Made by a program: the position numbers and the translations under genes. A stretch of 64,000 bases of DNA, taken from NCBI GenBank assembly GCA_002403375.1, contig DHHQ01000025.1, positions 14,621 to 78,620 on the forward strand, read 5' to 3'. Below the pieces are notes generated by a model. That model had not been told where the DNA came from and did no database searches. It was given only the letters and a program-made list of their open reading frames with translations. This DNA comes from Thiobacillus denitrificans (lineage in GTDB: Bacteria > Pseudomonadota > Gammaproteobacteria > Burkholderiales > Thiobacillaceae). Below are positions 41,525-51,582 of the stretch, piece by piece (within the stretch, counting starts at the first letter, position 1; every line of letters begins with the position of its first letter).

Positions 41525-42198
41525 CCCGCTCCCTGGAATCGGTCCTGCAGCACCCCGGCATCTGGCGAGGCAACCAGCGCGCGCAGACCGCTGCGGGGGC
41601 CCTGCCGACCGGCTTTGCCGCGCTGGACGAGGTGCTGCCGGGCGGTGGCTGGCCGCGCGGCGCGCTGACCGAGCTGCTGATTCGGCGGCAGGGTATCGGC
41701 GAACTCAGGCTGCTCACGCCGACGCTGGCGCGCCTGCCGGAATCGGACGGCTGGCTCGCCTGGGTGGCGCCTCCCTACGTGCCGTACGCTGCCGCGCTCG
41801 CCGCGGTCGGCATCGACTTGAAACGGCTGCTGGTGGTGGCGCCGCCCTCCGTCGACGACGCGTGGTGGACGGCCGAGCAGGCGCTGCGATCCGGCGCCTG
41901 CGGGGCGTTGCTGGCGTGGCTGCGTGCCGCCGACGAGCGGCGCATGCGCCGCCTGCAGCTGGCAGCCGAGGCCGGCCACACCTGGGGCGTGCTGTTCCGC
42001 CACGCGCGCGCTGCCGAGGAGCGTTCGCCTGCCGCGCTGCGGCTGCTGCTCGAGCCTGCAGCCGAAGGGCTCGCCGTGCGCATCCTCAAGCGTCGTGGCG
42101 GGCCGGTGAGCCGGCCCGTGATCGTGACGCTGCCAGCCACCGCGGCCACTCGCCGGGCGAGGCGGAAAACGCCTGCACTGTCGCTGGTTCATTCCTGA
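41521..42198 (+). CDS. imuA: ImuA, SOS mutasome RecA-like protein
   Basis: A 225-residue SulA/RecA-like protein of the imuA-imuB-dnaE2 cassette. GALPTGFAALDEVLPGGGWPRGALTELL at about residues 27-54 is the RecA-like N-terminal signature; the Walker A is degenerate, as usual for ImuA. ImuA helps the ImuB/DnaE2 error-prone polymerase work at damaged DNA. The GTG start overlaps the leader ORF stop. The gene lies 36 bp before imuB and behind the LexA box at 41411-41426. Confidence 0.88.
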   Translation: MTRSLESVLQHPGIWRGNQRAQTAAGALPTGFAALDEVLPGGGWPRGALTELLIRRQGIGELRLLTPTLARLPESDGWLAWVAPPYVPYAAALAAVGIDLKRLLVVAPPSVDDAWWTAEQALRSGACGALLAWLRAADERRMRRLQLAAEAGHTWGVLFRHARAAEERSPAALRLLLEPAAEGLAVRILKRRGGPVSRPVIVTLPATAATRRARRKTPALSLVHS

Positions 42199-42234
42199 TC
42201 CGCATTTCCGAAGTTTCCCCGCGAGTGTGTCGTC

Positions 42235-43635
42235 ATGCTGTGGCTCGCTCTTCATTTTCATTCGCTGTCGCTGGAAGTGTTTTCCCGGGGCGCGGCCGTT
42301 CCCGACCCCCTGGCCGTCGTCGAGAAGCAGGGGGGGCGCACCTGGGTCATCGCCAGCAACGACGCTGCTGAAGCGCGTGGCGTGCGCGCCGGCATGGCCG
42401 CCTCGGCGGCGCAGGCGCTGGCGGACGGCCTTGTCCTGCGTCGGCGCGACCCCGAAGCCGAGCGCGAGTCGCTGGAGGGCCTGGCCGTGTGGGCGGGGCA
42501 GTTCACGCCTTCGGTCAGCCTCGCGCCGCCCGCCGGCCTGCTGCTCGAGATCAGCACCTGCCTGAGCCTGCATCGCGGATTGCCCAACCTCCTGAGGCTG
42601 GCGCGCCGCGGCGTCGCAGAGATGGGCTATGCGGCCACGATGGCCTGTGCGCCGACGTCACACGGCGCCAGGCTCATGGCGAAGGCGGGCGTCGAGAAGG
42701 CCATTCGAGGGCCCGCGCGGCTGGAAAGCATCCTCGCCGTGCTGCCGCTCATGCTGCTCGACCAGCCGCCGGCGGTGCTGGAAGGGCTGGAAAGAATCGG
42801 TGCGCAAACCCTGGGGGACTGCCTGCGCCTGCCGCGCGACGGCGTGGCGCGCCGCTTCGGCCAGGCGCTCGTCGACGAACTCGACCGCGCGCTGGGCAAG
42901 GTGCCCGAGGCACACGCTTTCTTCGAGCCCCCGGTGAGCTTCGAGCGGTCGCTCGAGCTGCCCGCGCCCGTCCATGATGCCGAAGCCCTGCAGTTCGCCG
43001 TGCGCCGCCTGCTGCCGGAGCTGGAAGGCTTTCTCGTGCTGCGTCAGGCCGGCGTGCAGGCGCTCGAGCTCGTCTGCCGCCACGAGCGACGCGACCACAG
43101 CGTGCTCAAGCTCGGTTTCGCCAGGCCCACGCGCGAGGCTTCCCGCATGCACTTGCTGCTGCGCGAAACGCTGGGCCGCACGCGCCTGGAAGCCCCGGTG
43201 CATACCCTCGTGCTGCGTGCGCCGCTGGTGCTGCCGCTGTCCGGGTCGAACAGCGACCTGTTCCGCAAAGGCCGCGAGGCCGACGGCGACCTGCTGCTGG
43301 AGCGCTTGCGCATCCGCCTTGGCAAGGAGGCGGTCTACGGCGTCGAGACCGCTGCCGATCACCGGCCCGAGCGCGCCTGGCGGCCGGCAGACGGGCCGAA
43401 GCGGACGGGGCGGGCCAACCCCCATCGTCCGTTGTGGCTGCTGCCAGAGCCGCTGAGCTGCCGCGACGGAGGACTCAAGCTGACATCCGGCCCGGAGCGC
43501 ATCGAAAGCGGGTGGTGGGACGGCGGCGACGTCGCCCGCGACTACTACGTGGCGGAAGACCGCAACGGTGCGCGGCTGTGGGTGTACTGCGACCGCGCAA
43601 GCGGCGAGTGGTACGTGCACGGAGTGTTCGCGTGA
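42235..43635 (+). CDS. imuB: ImuB, Y-family polymerase-like protein
   Basis: A 466-residue Y-family DNA polymerase homologue. The N-terminus reads MLWLALHFHSLSLEVFSR, where active polymerases have an Asp for metal binding, so it is a catalytically inactive ImuB. Palm and finger segments (ASNDAAEARGVRAGMAASAAQALADG; PAGLLLEISTCLSLHRG) and a little-finger region follow. ImuB links DnaE2 to the beta clamp. ATG translation begins 36 bp after imuA. Its stop overlaps the dnaE2 ATG (TGATG). Confidence 0.9.
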   Translation: MLWLALHFHSLSLEVFSRGAAVPDPLAVVEKQGGRTWVIASNDAAEARGVRAGMAASAAQALADGLVLRRRDPEAERESLEGLAVWAGQFTPSVSLAPPAGLLLEISTCLSLHRGLPNLLRLARRGVAEMGYAATMACAPTSHGARLMAKAGVEKAIRGPARLESILAVLPLMLLDQPPAVLEGLERIGAQTLGDCLRLPRDGVARRFGQALVDELDRALGKVPEAHAFFEPPVSFERSLELPAPVHDAEALQFAVRRLLPELEGFLVLRQAGVQALELVCRHERRDHSVLKLGFARPTREASRMHLLLRETLGRTRLEAPVHTLVLRAPLVLPLSGSNSDLFRKGREADGDLLLERLRIRLGKEAVYGVETAADHRPERAWRPADGPKRTGRANPHRPLWLLPEPLSCRDGGLKLTSGPERIESGWWDGGDVARDYYVAEDRNGARLWVYCDRASGEWYVHGVFA

Positions 43636-46600
43636 TGGCCTACGCCGAGCTCCACTGCGTCTCCAACTTCACCTTCCTGCGCGGCGCGTCGCACCCGGAA
43701 GAACTGGTCGAGCGTGCGCACGAGCTCGGCTACGCGGCGCTCGCGATCACCGACGAGTGCTCGCTTGCCGGGGTCGTGCGCGCACACGTTGCGGCGAAGG
43801 AGGTTGGGCTCAAGCTCATCGTCGGCAGCGAAATCGCATTCGGCGACGGCCAGCGCGTGGTCCTGCTGGCGACGAACCGCACAGGCTACGGCAATCTGTC
43901 GGCGCTCATCACGAAAGGACGGCGCAGCGCGACCAAAGGGCGCTATGCGCTGTCGCTCGCCGATCTCGCCGACGGCGTGCCCGGCTGCCTCGCGCTGCTG
44001 CTCTCCGATCCGCAGCCTTCGCCGGAACACGCCCAAACCATCGCTGCATGCTTTCCCGGCCGCGCCTGGCTCGCGGCGGAATTGTTCCGCGCACCCGACG
44101 ACGCCGCCAGGCTCGCCGCGGCCGCCGCACTGGCGCGATCGGCCGGTCTGCCGCTCGTGGCAGCTGGCGACGTGCACATGCACGTCGCCGAGCGCCGTCC
44201 CATGCAGGACGTGCTCACCGCGATCCGTCTCGGCGTGCCGGTGTTTGACGCCGGCGACGCGCTCCATCCCAACGGCGAGCGGCACCTGCGCACGCCCGGC
44301 GACCTGGCGCAGCTCTATCCGCAGCCGCTGCTCGACGAGACGCTGGCGGTCGCCGCGCGCTGCACGTTCTCGCTCGACGAGCTGCGCTACGAATACCCGG
44401 CCGAACTCGTCCCGCCCGGCGTGACCGCGATCGCGCACCTGCGCGCGCTGACGGAGGAGGGCCTGCTCCGGCGCTTTCCGCACGGCACGCCGGACACAGT
44501 GCGCGGGCAGATCGAACACGAACTCGCACTCATCGAGGAGCTCAGGTACGAGCCGTACTTCCTGACCGTGCACGACATCGTGCGCTTCGCGCGGTCGCGC
44601 GGCATCCTGTGCCAGGGGCGCGGCTCGGCGGCGAACTCGGCGGTGTGCTACGCGCTGGGGATCACCGAGGTGAACCCGGCGTGCATGGCGATGCTGTTCG
44701 AGCGCTTCATCTCGCGCGAGCGCAACGAGCCGCCCGACATCGACGTCGACTTCGAGCACGAGCGGCGCGAGGAGGTGATCCAGTACCTCTACGCGAAATA
44801 CGGCCGCGACCGCGCCGCGCTCGCCGCGACGGTGATCAGCTATCGCCCGAAGAGCGCGATGCGCGACGTCGGCAAGGCGCTCGGCTTCGACCTCGGACAG
44901 GTCGACCGGCTGGCGAAGTCGGTGGCGTGGTGGGACGGCCGCCAGGTGCTGCCGGAGCGCCTCGCCGAGGCGGGCTTCGACCCGGCCAACCGCAAGGTCG
45001 CGCTGCTGATCCGGCTGGTCGACGAACTGGTCGGCTTTCCGCGCCACCTCTCGCAGCACGTCGGCGGCTTCGTCATCGCGCGCGGCCAACTGTCGCAACT
45101 GGTGCCGATCGAGAACGCGGCGATGCCCGAGCGCACCATCATCCAGTGGGACAAGGACGACCTCGACGCGCTGGGCCTCTTGAAGATCGACGTGCTCGCG
45201 CTCGGCATGCTCTCGGCGATCCGCCGCGCGCTCGACCTGGTGGGCGCGCGGCGCGGCCGGCCGTTCGCGATGCGCGACGTGCCGTCGGAGGACCCGGCGG
45301 TGTACGAGATGATCGGGCATGCGGATACGGTCGGCGTGTTCCAGATCGAGTCGCGCGCGCAGATGGCGATGCTGCCGCGCATGAAGCCGCGCCGCTTCTA
45401 CGACCTGGTGATCGAGGTCGCGATCGTGCGCCCCGGCCCGATCCAGGGCGGCATGGTGCATCCCTATCTGCGCCGGCGCGAGCAGAAGGAGCCGGTCACC
45501 TATCCGAGCGAGGAAGTGCGCGGCGTGCTCGAAAGGACGCTCGGCGTGCCGATCTTCCAGGAGCAGGTGATGCAGCTGGCCGTCGTCGCGGCGGGCTTCA
45601 CGCCGGGCGAGGCCGACCACCTGCGCCGCTCGATGGCGGCGTGGCGGCGGAAGGGCGGGCTCGAGGCTTTCGAGCGGCGGCTCGTCGAGGGCATGCGAGA
45701 GCGCGGCTACCAGGAGGACTTCGCGCGACAGATCTTCATGCAGATCCAGGGCTTCGGCGAATACGGCTTCCCCGAGTCGCACGCCGCGAGCTTCGCGCTG
45801 CTGGTGTACGTCTCCGCCTGGCTCAAGTGCTTTGAACCGGCGGCCTTCGCCTGCGCGCTCCTGAACAGCCAGCCGATGGGCTTCTACGCGCCCGCCCAGA
45901 TCGTGCAGGACGCGCGCCGCCACGGCGTCGAGGTGCGGCCGGTCGACGTGCTGGCGAGCGAATGGGACTGCACGCTTGAACAGGGGCCAGGATTCAGGGG
46001 GCAGGGGTCCGGGCTCGGCGGCGATGAGCGGGGGGCGCGCAATGGCGAGCGTCACTGCGAGGCGCCGCGCGACCAGGCAATCCGGAAAACGATCCCGGCC
46101 TCGGCTCCGGCCCTGCGCCTCGGCCTGCGCATGATCAACGGCTTCTCCCTCGAAGGTGCCGCACGCCTGATCGCCGCCCGCGCGCAGCAGCCCTTCGACA
46201 GCGTCGACGACCTCGCCGTCCGCAGCGGCCTCGACCCGCGCGACCTCAAGTGCCTCGCCGCCGCCGGCGCGCTCGCGCGGCTCGCCGGCCATCGCCGCCA
46301 GGCCTGGTGGGACGTCGCCGGCATCGAGCGCGCCAGCCCGCTCGCCATGGCACGCGCGGAAGAGTCGCAGCCCGATCTGTTCCCGCTGACCGAAGGCCAG
46401 GACCTCGTCGCCGACTACGCGAGCCTCGGCCTCTCCCTCGGCCGCCATCCGCTCGCGCTCCTGCGCGACCGCCTGCAGCGCGACCGGATCGTCACCGCCG
46501 AGGCACTGCGACGCCTGCCGCACGGCCGCCTCGTCCGCGCCGCCGGCCTCGTCATCAACCGCCAGCGTCCCGGCACCGCGAGCGGCGTCACTTTCCTCAC

Positions 46601-46808
46601 GCTGGAAGACGAGACCGGACACGTCAACGTCGTCGTCTGGCGTGACCTCGCCGAACGCCAGCGGCGCGAATTGCTCGGCGCGCGCCTGCTGGCGGTGTAC
46701 GGCACGCTCGAGCGGCAGGGCGAGGTGGCGCACCTGATCGCCGGGCATCTCGGGGACCTGACGCCGCTGCTGGGGAACCTGGTGACGCATTCGCGCGATT
46801 TCCATTGA
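43635..46808 (+). CDS. dnaE2: Error-prone DNA polymerase DnaE2
   Basis: A 1057-residue C-family polymerase. It has a PHP domain at the N-terminus (YAELHCVSNFTFLRGASHPEEL), palm motifs with the catalytic acidic triplet region (PPDIDVDFEHERREEV; LDALGLLKIDVLALGML), a helix-hairpin-helix and a C-terminal OB fold (RAAGLVINRQRPG). It carries out damage-induced mutagenic synthesis with ImuA and ImuB. About 30 extra residues after WDCTLE (about residues 783-818, GFRGQGSGL to RHCEAPRDQ) are encoded by dispersed repeats inserted in frame. The ATG overlaps the imuB stop. Confidence 0.93.
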   Translation: MAYAELHCVSNFTFLRGASHPEELVERAHELGYAALAITDECSLAGVVRAHVAAKEVGLKLIVGSEIAFGDGQRVVLLATNRTGYGNLSALITKGRRSATKGRYALSLADLADGVPGCLALLLSDPQPSPEHAQTIAACFPGRAWLAAELFRAPDDAARLAAAAALARSAGLPLVAAGDVHMHVAERRPMQDVLTAIRLGVPVFDAGDALHPNGERHLRTPGDLAQLYPQPLLDETLAVAARCTFSLDELRYEYPAELVPPGVTAIAHLRALTEEGLLRRFPHGTPDTVRGQIEHELALIEELRYEPYFLTVHDIVRFARSRGILCQGRGSAANSAVCYALGITEVNPACMAMLFERFISRERNEPPDIDVDFEHERREEVIQYLYAKYGRDRAALAATVISYRPKSAMRDVGKALGFDLGQVDRLAKSVAWWDGRQVLPERLAEAGFDPANRKVALLIRLVDELVGFPRHLSQHVGGFVIARGQLSQLVPIENAAMPERTIIQWDKDDLDALGLLKIDVLALGMLSAIRRALDLVGARRGRPFAMRDVPSEDPAVYEMIGHADTVGVFQIESRAQMAMLPRMKPRRFYDLVIEVAIVRPGPIQGGMVHPYLRRREQKEPVTYPSEEVRGVLERTLGVPIFQEQVMQLAVVAAGFTPGEADHLRRSMAAWRRKGGLEAFERRLVEGMRERGYQEDFARQIFMQIQGFGEYGFPESHAASFALLVYVSAWLKCFEPAAFACALLNSQPMGFYAPAQIVQDARRHGVEVRPVDVLASEWDCTLEQGPGFRGQGSGLGGDERGARNGERHCEAPRDQAIRKTIPASAPALRLGLRMINGFSLEGAARLIAARAQQPFDSVDDLAVRSGLDPRDLKCLAAAGALARLAGHRRQAWWDVAGIERASPLAMARAEESQPDLFPLTEGQDLVADYASLGLSLGRHPLALLRDRLQRDRIVTAEALRRLPHGRLVRAAGLVINRQRPGTASGVTFLTLEDETGHVNVVVWRDLAERQRRELLGARLLAVYGTLERQGEVAHLIAGHLGDLTPLLGNLVTHSRDFH
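45981..46086. repeat. Composite dispersed repeat inserted in dnaE2
   Basis: 45981-46013 carries the CCAGGATTCAGGGGGCAGGG motif that also occurs at 26647-26756 and 59729-59760. 46048-46086 carries GTCACTGCGAG ... CAGGCAATCCGG, related to 57700-57744. Both lie within dnaE2 and keep the reading frame, coding for a low-complexity loop before ALRLGLRMINGF. Confidence 0.75.
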
Positions 46809-46995
46809 GGGGTGCCGCCATCCGGGGCCGGACGCCTTGCGTCGCGCCGTGATCAGCGTACCCGGCCAGCACCGGGCACCGTCCGGTTCGCGGCCTTTCC
46901 GGCAGCCTGAAAACGCGCGTGCGTAACGCCCTCCCTCTCCCGTGAAATCGGCTTATATTCACCGTAACGCGTACGCGCTCCCCACAAGAACCCTG

Positions 46996-48732
46996 ATGGT
47001 TCCTTGCCGTTCATCCTGGCTCATCCCTGTCCTGCTCAGCATGGCCCTGCTGCTGGCCAGCTGCGCGAGCGAGCCGCCGGTCCTCCCGGCAGGGCCGTCG
47101 CCGAATGTTCGACTCGGCCCGGAGCTGGGCTTGCTGCACTTCAGGACGACCCACGATCTCACCGATGTCCTGCTGGATGAGCAGGGGGAGGCGCATGTCT
47201 TCATCGCTGCCGCAAGCACCAGGGAAATCCATCACGTGGTGGTTTCGCCGGAAGGCGCCCTGCAGCGTGAGCGGGTGGCGACCGACAGCTCGCCCTCGGA
47301 CATCAGCGCCGCGTTTGACCGCGAGGGGAAAATCCATCTGTTGCTGGACGGCAGGCACTTGGTGCGCGAGGGGGACGCATGGCGCGTCGCCAGCGATGCG
47401 CCTTGGGCCTCGGCGGGAATGGCGGTTCACCGGGCGAGGCTGGTACCGCTGGACAAGGGGCTTGCCTGGATTTTCCTGGTCAAGGGTGGCGAAGTGGGCG
47501 CGCGGGGGCGTTGGGATTGGTACGGTTTCGGCGGCGGTTTCGGCGCCGGAATCATCTTTCCCTGGCACTCGGCTTCGCAAAAACTGGTGATCGTCCCGGA
47601 AGCGCTCACAGGGGATGCATCATGGTACGTGCTCGATCCGCAGGACAACCTCGATATCTCCGACGTCATGCCCGCCGCCGACAGCCATGGCAATCTGCAT
47701 GTCGTCTACAACGCATCGCGGAGCGGGCTGGCGGCATCGAGCCAGCCCCGTTACGCGCGCATCGACCTCATGCAGATTCCTGCAGGGGCCGAGCGGCAGT
47801 TGCCGGACGCTGCCGCCAGCGCCAACAGGCTCTTTCCGGTCACCGGTGACCAGATACCGTTCTTCGGCACGGATCCGTTCGGCCTGAGTCAGGCGGCTGC
47901 TGCCGTGGACCCGGCCAGCGGGGCTGTCCTGGTCGTCCGGGCGCACGACGCCAGCATCTCTCTGCTTCAAGGCAACTGGCGTTTGCCGCTTCCCTTGCCC
48001 CTCTCGCGTTATTCGCAGCCGAAGCTCGCCCCGGCCGGCGGGGAGGCCTTCCACCTCATGGCGGTGACCGACGCCGATGTGATTTATCTGCTTTACGCGC
48101 AGGACAACTGGTCTGCCCCCGTGACGCTCGGCAAGCCCGGGGTGGCGTCCATGTGGGGATCGATCGGGGGAGGGTTGGCTATCGCAAGTCGCGGCCGCAA
48201 CCGCGCCTTCGCAGTATGGCCGACCGAGACGGGGATCGTCGGACGATGGATCGAAGGGGCCGCGGAAATGCAAGCGAAACCCGCTGGCGGCGCGACCGTC
48301 GATCAGGGTGATGAATCATCGATCCCCAGCGATCTGCTGGACTTTTCCCTTGGCAAGGCGGCGTTGATCACGCCAGGCTGGACGACTGGATATGCCGCTG
48401 CGATGGCGGCCGGGACGAACGGCAAGCTGACGAAAAAGCTGCACGACAGCGGCCAGTGGCAGGCCTTGGCGAGAGTCGTACTCCACGACCAGTATGGGGA
48501 CGACCTGCGCTGGTATTACCTGGGCAGGGCCGCAGAGGCGATGGCCTTGTGTGATACGGCTGCGCGCTATTACCGGATCAGCCTCGAACGTTCGGAAAAG
48601 TTCTCGACGCGCTGCCTGGGCATTGCCTGTCACGGCTTCAAGCTTCCGGAATGGGTCGAAGTCCGCTTGACGGCCGTCGAAGCGCTGCGTGCCGCCGGGA
48701 AATGTTCCGAGCCTCCGGTGACGGATCCCTAG
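46996..48732 (+). CDS. Large lipoprotein of unknown function
   Basis: A 578-residue predicted lipoprotein. A signal peptide with the lipobox LLASC (cysteine at about residue 24) is followed by repeated short blades such as LGLLHFRTTHDLTDVLLDEQGEAHVF-type, GKIHLLLDGRHLV, SHGNLHVVYNASR and AFHLMAVTDADVIYLLYAQDNW. These alternate beta strands with Asp/Gly turns, as in a beta-propeller of the sialidase or Kelch kind. The last 130 residues are helical with cysteine pairs (TRCLGIACHGF). No family is recognised. The ATG at 46996 is chosen because it starts a standard signal; an in-frame GTG at 46942 is possible. It is monocistronic. Confidence 0.7.
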   Translation: MVPCRSSWLIPVLLSMALLLASCASEPPVLPAGPSPNVRLGPELGLLHFRTTHDLTDVLLDEQGEAHVFIAAASTREIHHVVVSPEGALQRERVATDSSPSDISAAFDREGKIHLLLDGRHLVREGDAWRVASDAPWASAGMAVHRARLVPLDKGLAWIFLVKGGEVGARGRWDWYGFGGGFGAGIIFPWHSASQKLVIVPEALTGDASWYVLDPQDNLDISDVMPAADSHGNLHVVYNASRSGLAASSQPRYARIDLMQIPAGAERQLPDAAASANRLFPVTGDQIPFFGTDPFGLSQAAAAVDPASGAVLVVRAHDASISLLQGNWRLPLPLPLSRYSQPKLAPAGGEAFHLMAVTDADVIYLLYAQDNWSAPVTLGKPGVASMWGSIGGGLAIASRGRNRAFAVWPTETGIVGRWIEGAAEMQAKPAGGATVDQGDESSIPSDLLDFSLGKAALITPGWTTGYAAAMAAGTNGKLTKKLHDSGQWQALARVVLHDQYGDDLRWYYLGRAAEAMALCDTAARYYRISLERSEKFSTRCLGIACHGFKLPEWVEVRLTAVEALRAAGKCSEPPVTDP

Positions 48733-48893
48733 GCAGGGTCGTCATGAGGGTGGCCATGGCAGCCATGCGTGCCTTTCGCCAGACCCGCCGTGCGACAACG
48801 GCGCCTCCGCCCAGATGCTCCCGGCGGTGCGCGAGACCGGGCAGGGCAGGGGGCGATTCCACGACTCCCTTCGTGCGTGTGCGCTGGGCCGTA

Positions 48894-50039
48894 TCAGCGC
48901 GCCTCGGCTTCCTTCATCACGTCAGCCGCGGCCGTGAGGTGCCGCCGCCTGTCGCGATCCCAGGTCGCGTTCGCCGGCAAGGTGTTTTCGACCCGCTGCG
49001 CTGCAGCCAGATGCTGCTCGAGGGTGAGATCGGCGGCTGAAATGGGCACCGCAATGGCCCGCGGGTTGCGCGCGATTTCCGCTGCCAGCGCCTCGTTCAC
49101 GACGACATTCGCGCGCGCAGCGGGCTGCGGCGCCTTCTTGCGCACGCGCTTGATGTGCTGCTCCGGGCGATGTTTACGCTTGTCGTCCTCGAGCACCGGA
49201 TAGGTCTGCATCATCAGCGTGTCACCTCGCCAGCCGACCAGAAACGGCTGATTGACGACGGTGACCGGCGTGCCGACCGGTACCGCCTCGTAGAGGCCGA
49301 CGATATCCTCCGGGTAAAGCCGCAGGCAGCCATGCGTGCCGCGCAGGCCGATGCTCGGCGGCTTGTCGGTGCCGTGAACCGCATACTCTGGCCAGCCCAG
49401 CCTGAGCACATGCGTGCCCAGCGGGTTGTCCGGGCCCGGCGGCACCACTTTGGGCAAGGGATCGCCGTCGGCAGCATGTTCCTTGCGGATCGCCGCCGTC
49501 GGAATCCAGGCCGGCGCCTCCGTCTTGGAAACAACCCGGGTGCTGCCTTCCGGCGTTCTCCAGCCGACGCGTCCGATGCCGATCGGATGCGTAATCAGCT
49601 TCTGCGGCTCGCCGGCTTTCATTTTCGGAAAATAGAACAGGCGCATCGCCGCCAGATTGATCACGATGCCCTCGCGCTTCGCGTCCGGCAGCACGAACTC
49701 GCTGGGAACGACGACTTCGGTGCCCGCCCTGGGCAGCCACGGATCAACGCCGGGATTGGCGCTGACAATTTCTTCGTATCCGACATTGAACCGGCGCGCG
49801 ATGTCCGACAGCGTGTCCTCGTGGCGCGCCCTGATGACCTGCACCCTGCCGACAACGTCGTCCATCGGGCCGATGGTGAATGCGTGCATCGCGACCGGGG
49901 TCGGCAAGGCCGGCGCCACCTGGGTCGGCGAAGCAGGCACCGCATTCGCTTCCGGTCCGGCGAGCGACTGGCAGCCCGCGAGCAAGGCCAGCCCTGCCAG
50001 CGTGAGGTAAGGGATTGGGAATGAAGTCGTCGGCGGCAT
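48894..50039 (-). CDS. L,D-transpeptidase with LysM domain, lipoprotein
   Basis: A 381-residue predicted lipoprotein (lipobox ALLAGC at about residues 18-23). A LysM domain (about 70-113, HEDTLSDIARRFNVGYEEIVSANPGV in part) binds peptidoglycan. The YkuD catalytic domain (about 122-270) ends in HGTDKPPSIGLRGTHGCLRL with the active cysteine and histidine. Such enzymes make 3-3 crosslinks or attach proteins to peptidoglycan. The last 100 residues are basic and Ala-rich (KRKHRPEQHIKRVRKKAPQP). It is convergent with the lipoprotein gene at 46996 and divergent from the phosphodiesterase gene. Confidence 0.92.
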   Translation of the reverse strand: MPPTTSFPIPYLTLAGLALLAGCQSLAGPEANAVPASPTQVAPALPTPVAMHAFTIGPMDDVVGRVQVIRARHEDTLSDIARRFNVGYEEIVSANPGVDPWLPRAGTEVVVPSEFVLPDAKREGIVINLAAMRLFYFPKMKAGEPQKLITHPIGIGRVGWRTPEGSTRVVSKTEAPAWIPTAAIRKEHAADGDPLPKVVPPGPDNPLGTHVLRLGWPEYAVHGTDKPPSIGLRGTHGCLRLYPEDIVGLYEAVPVGTPVTVVNQPFLVGWRGDTLMMQTYPVLEDDKRKHRPEQHIKRVRKKAPQPAARANVVVNEALAAEIARNPRAIAVPISAADLTLEQHLAAAQRVENTLPANATWDRDRRRHLTAAADVMKEAEAR

Positions 50040-50325
50040 GGACGTGCCTTTCTAGCGGGTATTGAAGATCAACGGCAGAGCCTGGCCGACCCCGGTGGGC
50101 CGGGAGCGGACCACCGTGTTTCCTGATGGCAGGCAACCGGCGGAATGGGTCGATGCCTGCTCCGGGCTGCGCGGTTCGACCAGACTGAGCCTTCGGGTTC
50201 CGCTAAATTTAGCTACATTTGGTGCAGAAAGCATCCACCGGCGCTTGCCGGAGTCCAGGCGTTGCGCGAGCAGGCCTTCACGGGGCAGCTGGATGCCGGT
50301 CACTTGTCTGTAAAGGACGTCCACC

Positions 50326-51507
50326 ATGTTCGATCCCGATCCGGCCGTCCTGGCCACCCTGAAGCTGTTCGGCTTGCTCGCCCTGACGATGACTGCCGGA
50401 TGCAGCAGCAAGGCTCCCCAGCCGCCAGGAACGCTCGACGGTCGTCAACCCCTGGTGATCGCGCATCGCGGTGCTTCGGGCTACCTGCCGGAACACACCC
50501 TCGAGGCCTATCGGAAAGCGATCGAGCTGGGTGCCGATGCGATCGAGCCCGACCTGATCTCGACCCGCGACGGCGTGCTGATCGCCAGCCATTATCCCAA
50601 CCTGGCCATCAATACCGACGTCGCCAGCCGACCCGAATTCGCGAGCCGCAAGCGCGAGAACTGGCCGATAGACGGCGAAATGCAGAGCGGCTGGTTCGCC
50701 CATGATTTCACGCTCGCCGAAATCAGGACGCTCGGCGTGGTCGCCACGGACCCCGAGCGTCCGCAGCAGTACAACGGCAAGTTCAGGATTGCGACCCTGC
50801 AGGAAGTCATCGACCTCGCCAAGGCCGAAGGCAAGCGGCTTGGGCGCGCTATCGCCATTTACCCGGAGACCAAGAACCCGACCTACCATCGCGACCTCGG
50901 CCTGCCGCTCGAGGACAAGCTCATCAGCGCCATCGTTGCTGCGGGCTGGAACAGCAAGGCCGCTCCCGTGTTCGTGCAGAGCTTCGAGCCGGGCAGCCTG
51001 AAGGAGATGCGAGCCAAGGGTCTGAAGGTGCGCATGGTGCAACTCATCGACGGCGGTGGCTATGACCTCAAGACCGGCAGCATCACCTACGTACCGCCTT
51101 TTCACCGCCCCTACGACTGGGAGAAAGCCGGCGACCCGCGGCGCTTCGGCGACATGGTGACGCCCGCCGGGCTTGCCGAGATCAAGACCTATGCCGACGG
51201 GATCGGTCCATGGAAACCTTATATCGTTCCGTTGAAAGGCCAGCTGGACGAAGCCGGCAACCTGAAGGACCTCGACGCTGACGGCAAGATCGACGTGCGA
51301 GACGCCAGCACCCAGGCCCCCACCTCGCTCGTCGGCGATGCGCACAGGCTCGGACTGTTCGTCCATGCCTTCACCTTCCGCAACGAGAGCCGGCATCTTG
51401 CACGCAGCTACCTGGGGGACCCGCACGCCGAGTACCTGCAGTTCTTCCGGCTGGGCGTGGATGGCGTATTCAGCGAATTCCCCGACACCGCGATTGCTGC
51501 CCGCTGA
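50326..51507 (+). CDS. Glycerophosphodiester phosphodiesterase, lipoprotein
   Basis: A 393-residue periplasmic GlpQ-type enzyme that cleaves glycerophosphodiesters to glycerol-3-phosphate and alcohols. A lipobox (TMTAGC, cysteine at about residue 26) precedes the catalytic signature VIAHRGASGYLPEHTLEAY at about residues 45-63, followed by EPDL metal ligands. AAAGGACG precedes the ATG. The 286-bp region upstream has no gene but holds a perfect 12-bp palindrome, GCTAAATTTAGC, near 50201. Confidence 0.9.
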   Translation: MFDPDPAVLATLKLFGLLALTMTAGCSSKAPQPPGTLDGRQPLVIAHRGASGYLPEHTLEAYRKAIELGADAIEPDLISTRDGVLIASHYPNLAINTDVASRPEFASRKRENWPIDGEMQSGWFAHDFTLAEIRTLGVVATDPERPQQYNGKFRIATLQEVIDLAKAEGKRLGRAIAIYPETKNPTYHRDLGLPLEDKLISAIVAAGWNSKAAPVFVQSFEPGSLKEMRAKGLKVRMVQLIDGGGYDLKTGSITYVPPFHRPYDWEKAGDPRRFGDMVTPAGLAEIKTYADGIGPWKPYIVPLKGQLDEAGNLKDLDADGKIDVRDASTQAPTSLVGDAHRLGLFVHAFTFRNESRHLARSYLGDPHAEYLQFFRLGVDGVFSEFPDTAIAAR

Positions 51508-51582
51508 TCACGCTTGCCCGACGATCGCCGGGACCCGGCTCGCGCAGCGGGGCAGCACGGCCCGCTGCGCTAGACTGGCACC

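Noticed and set aside
43545..46805. 1086-codon minus-strand frame opposite dnaE2
   Set aside because: Shadow of the GC-rich third codon positions of dnaE2.
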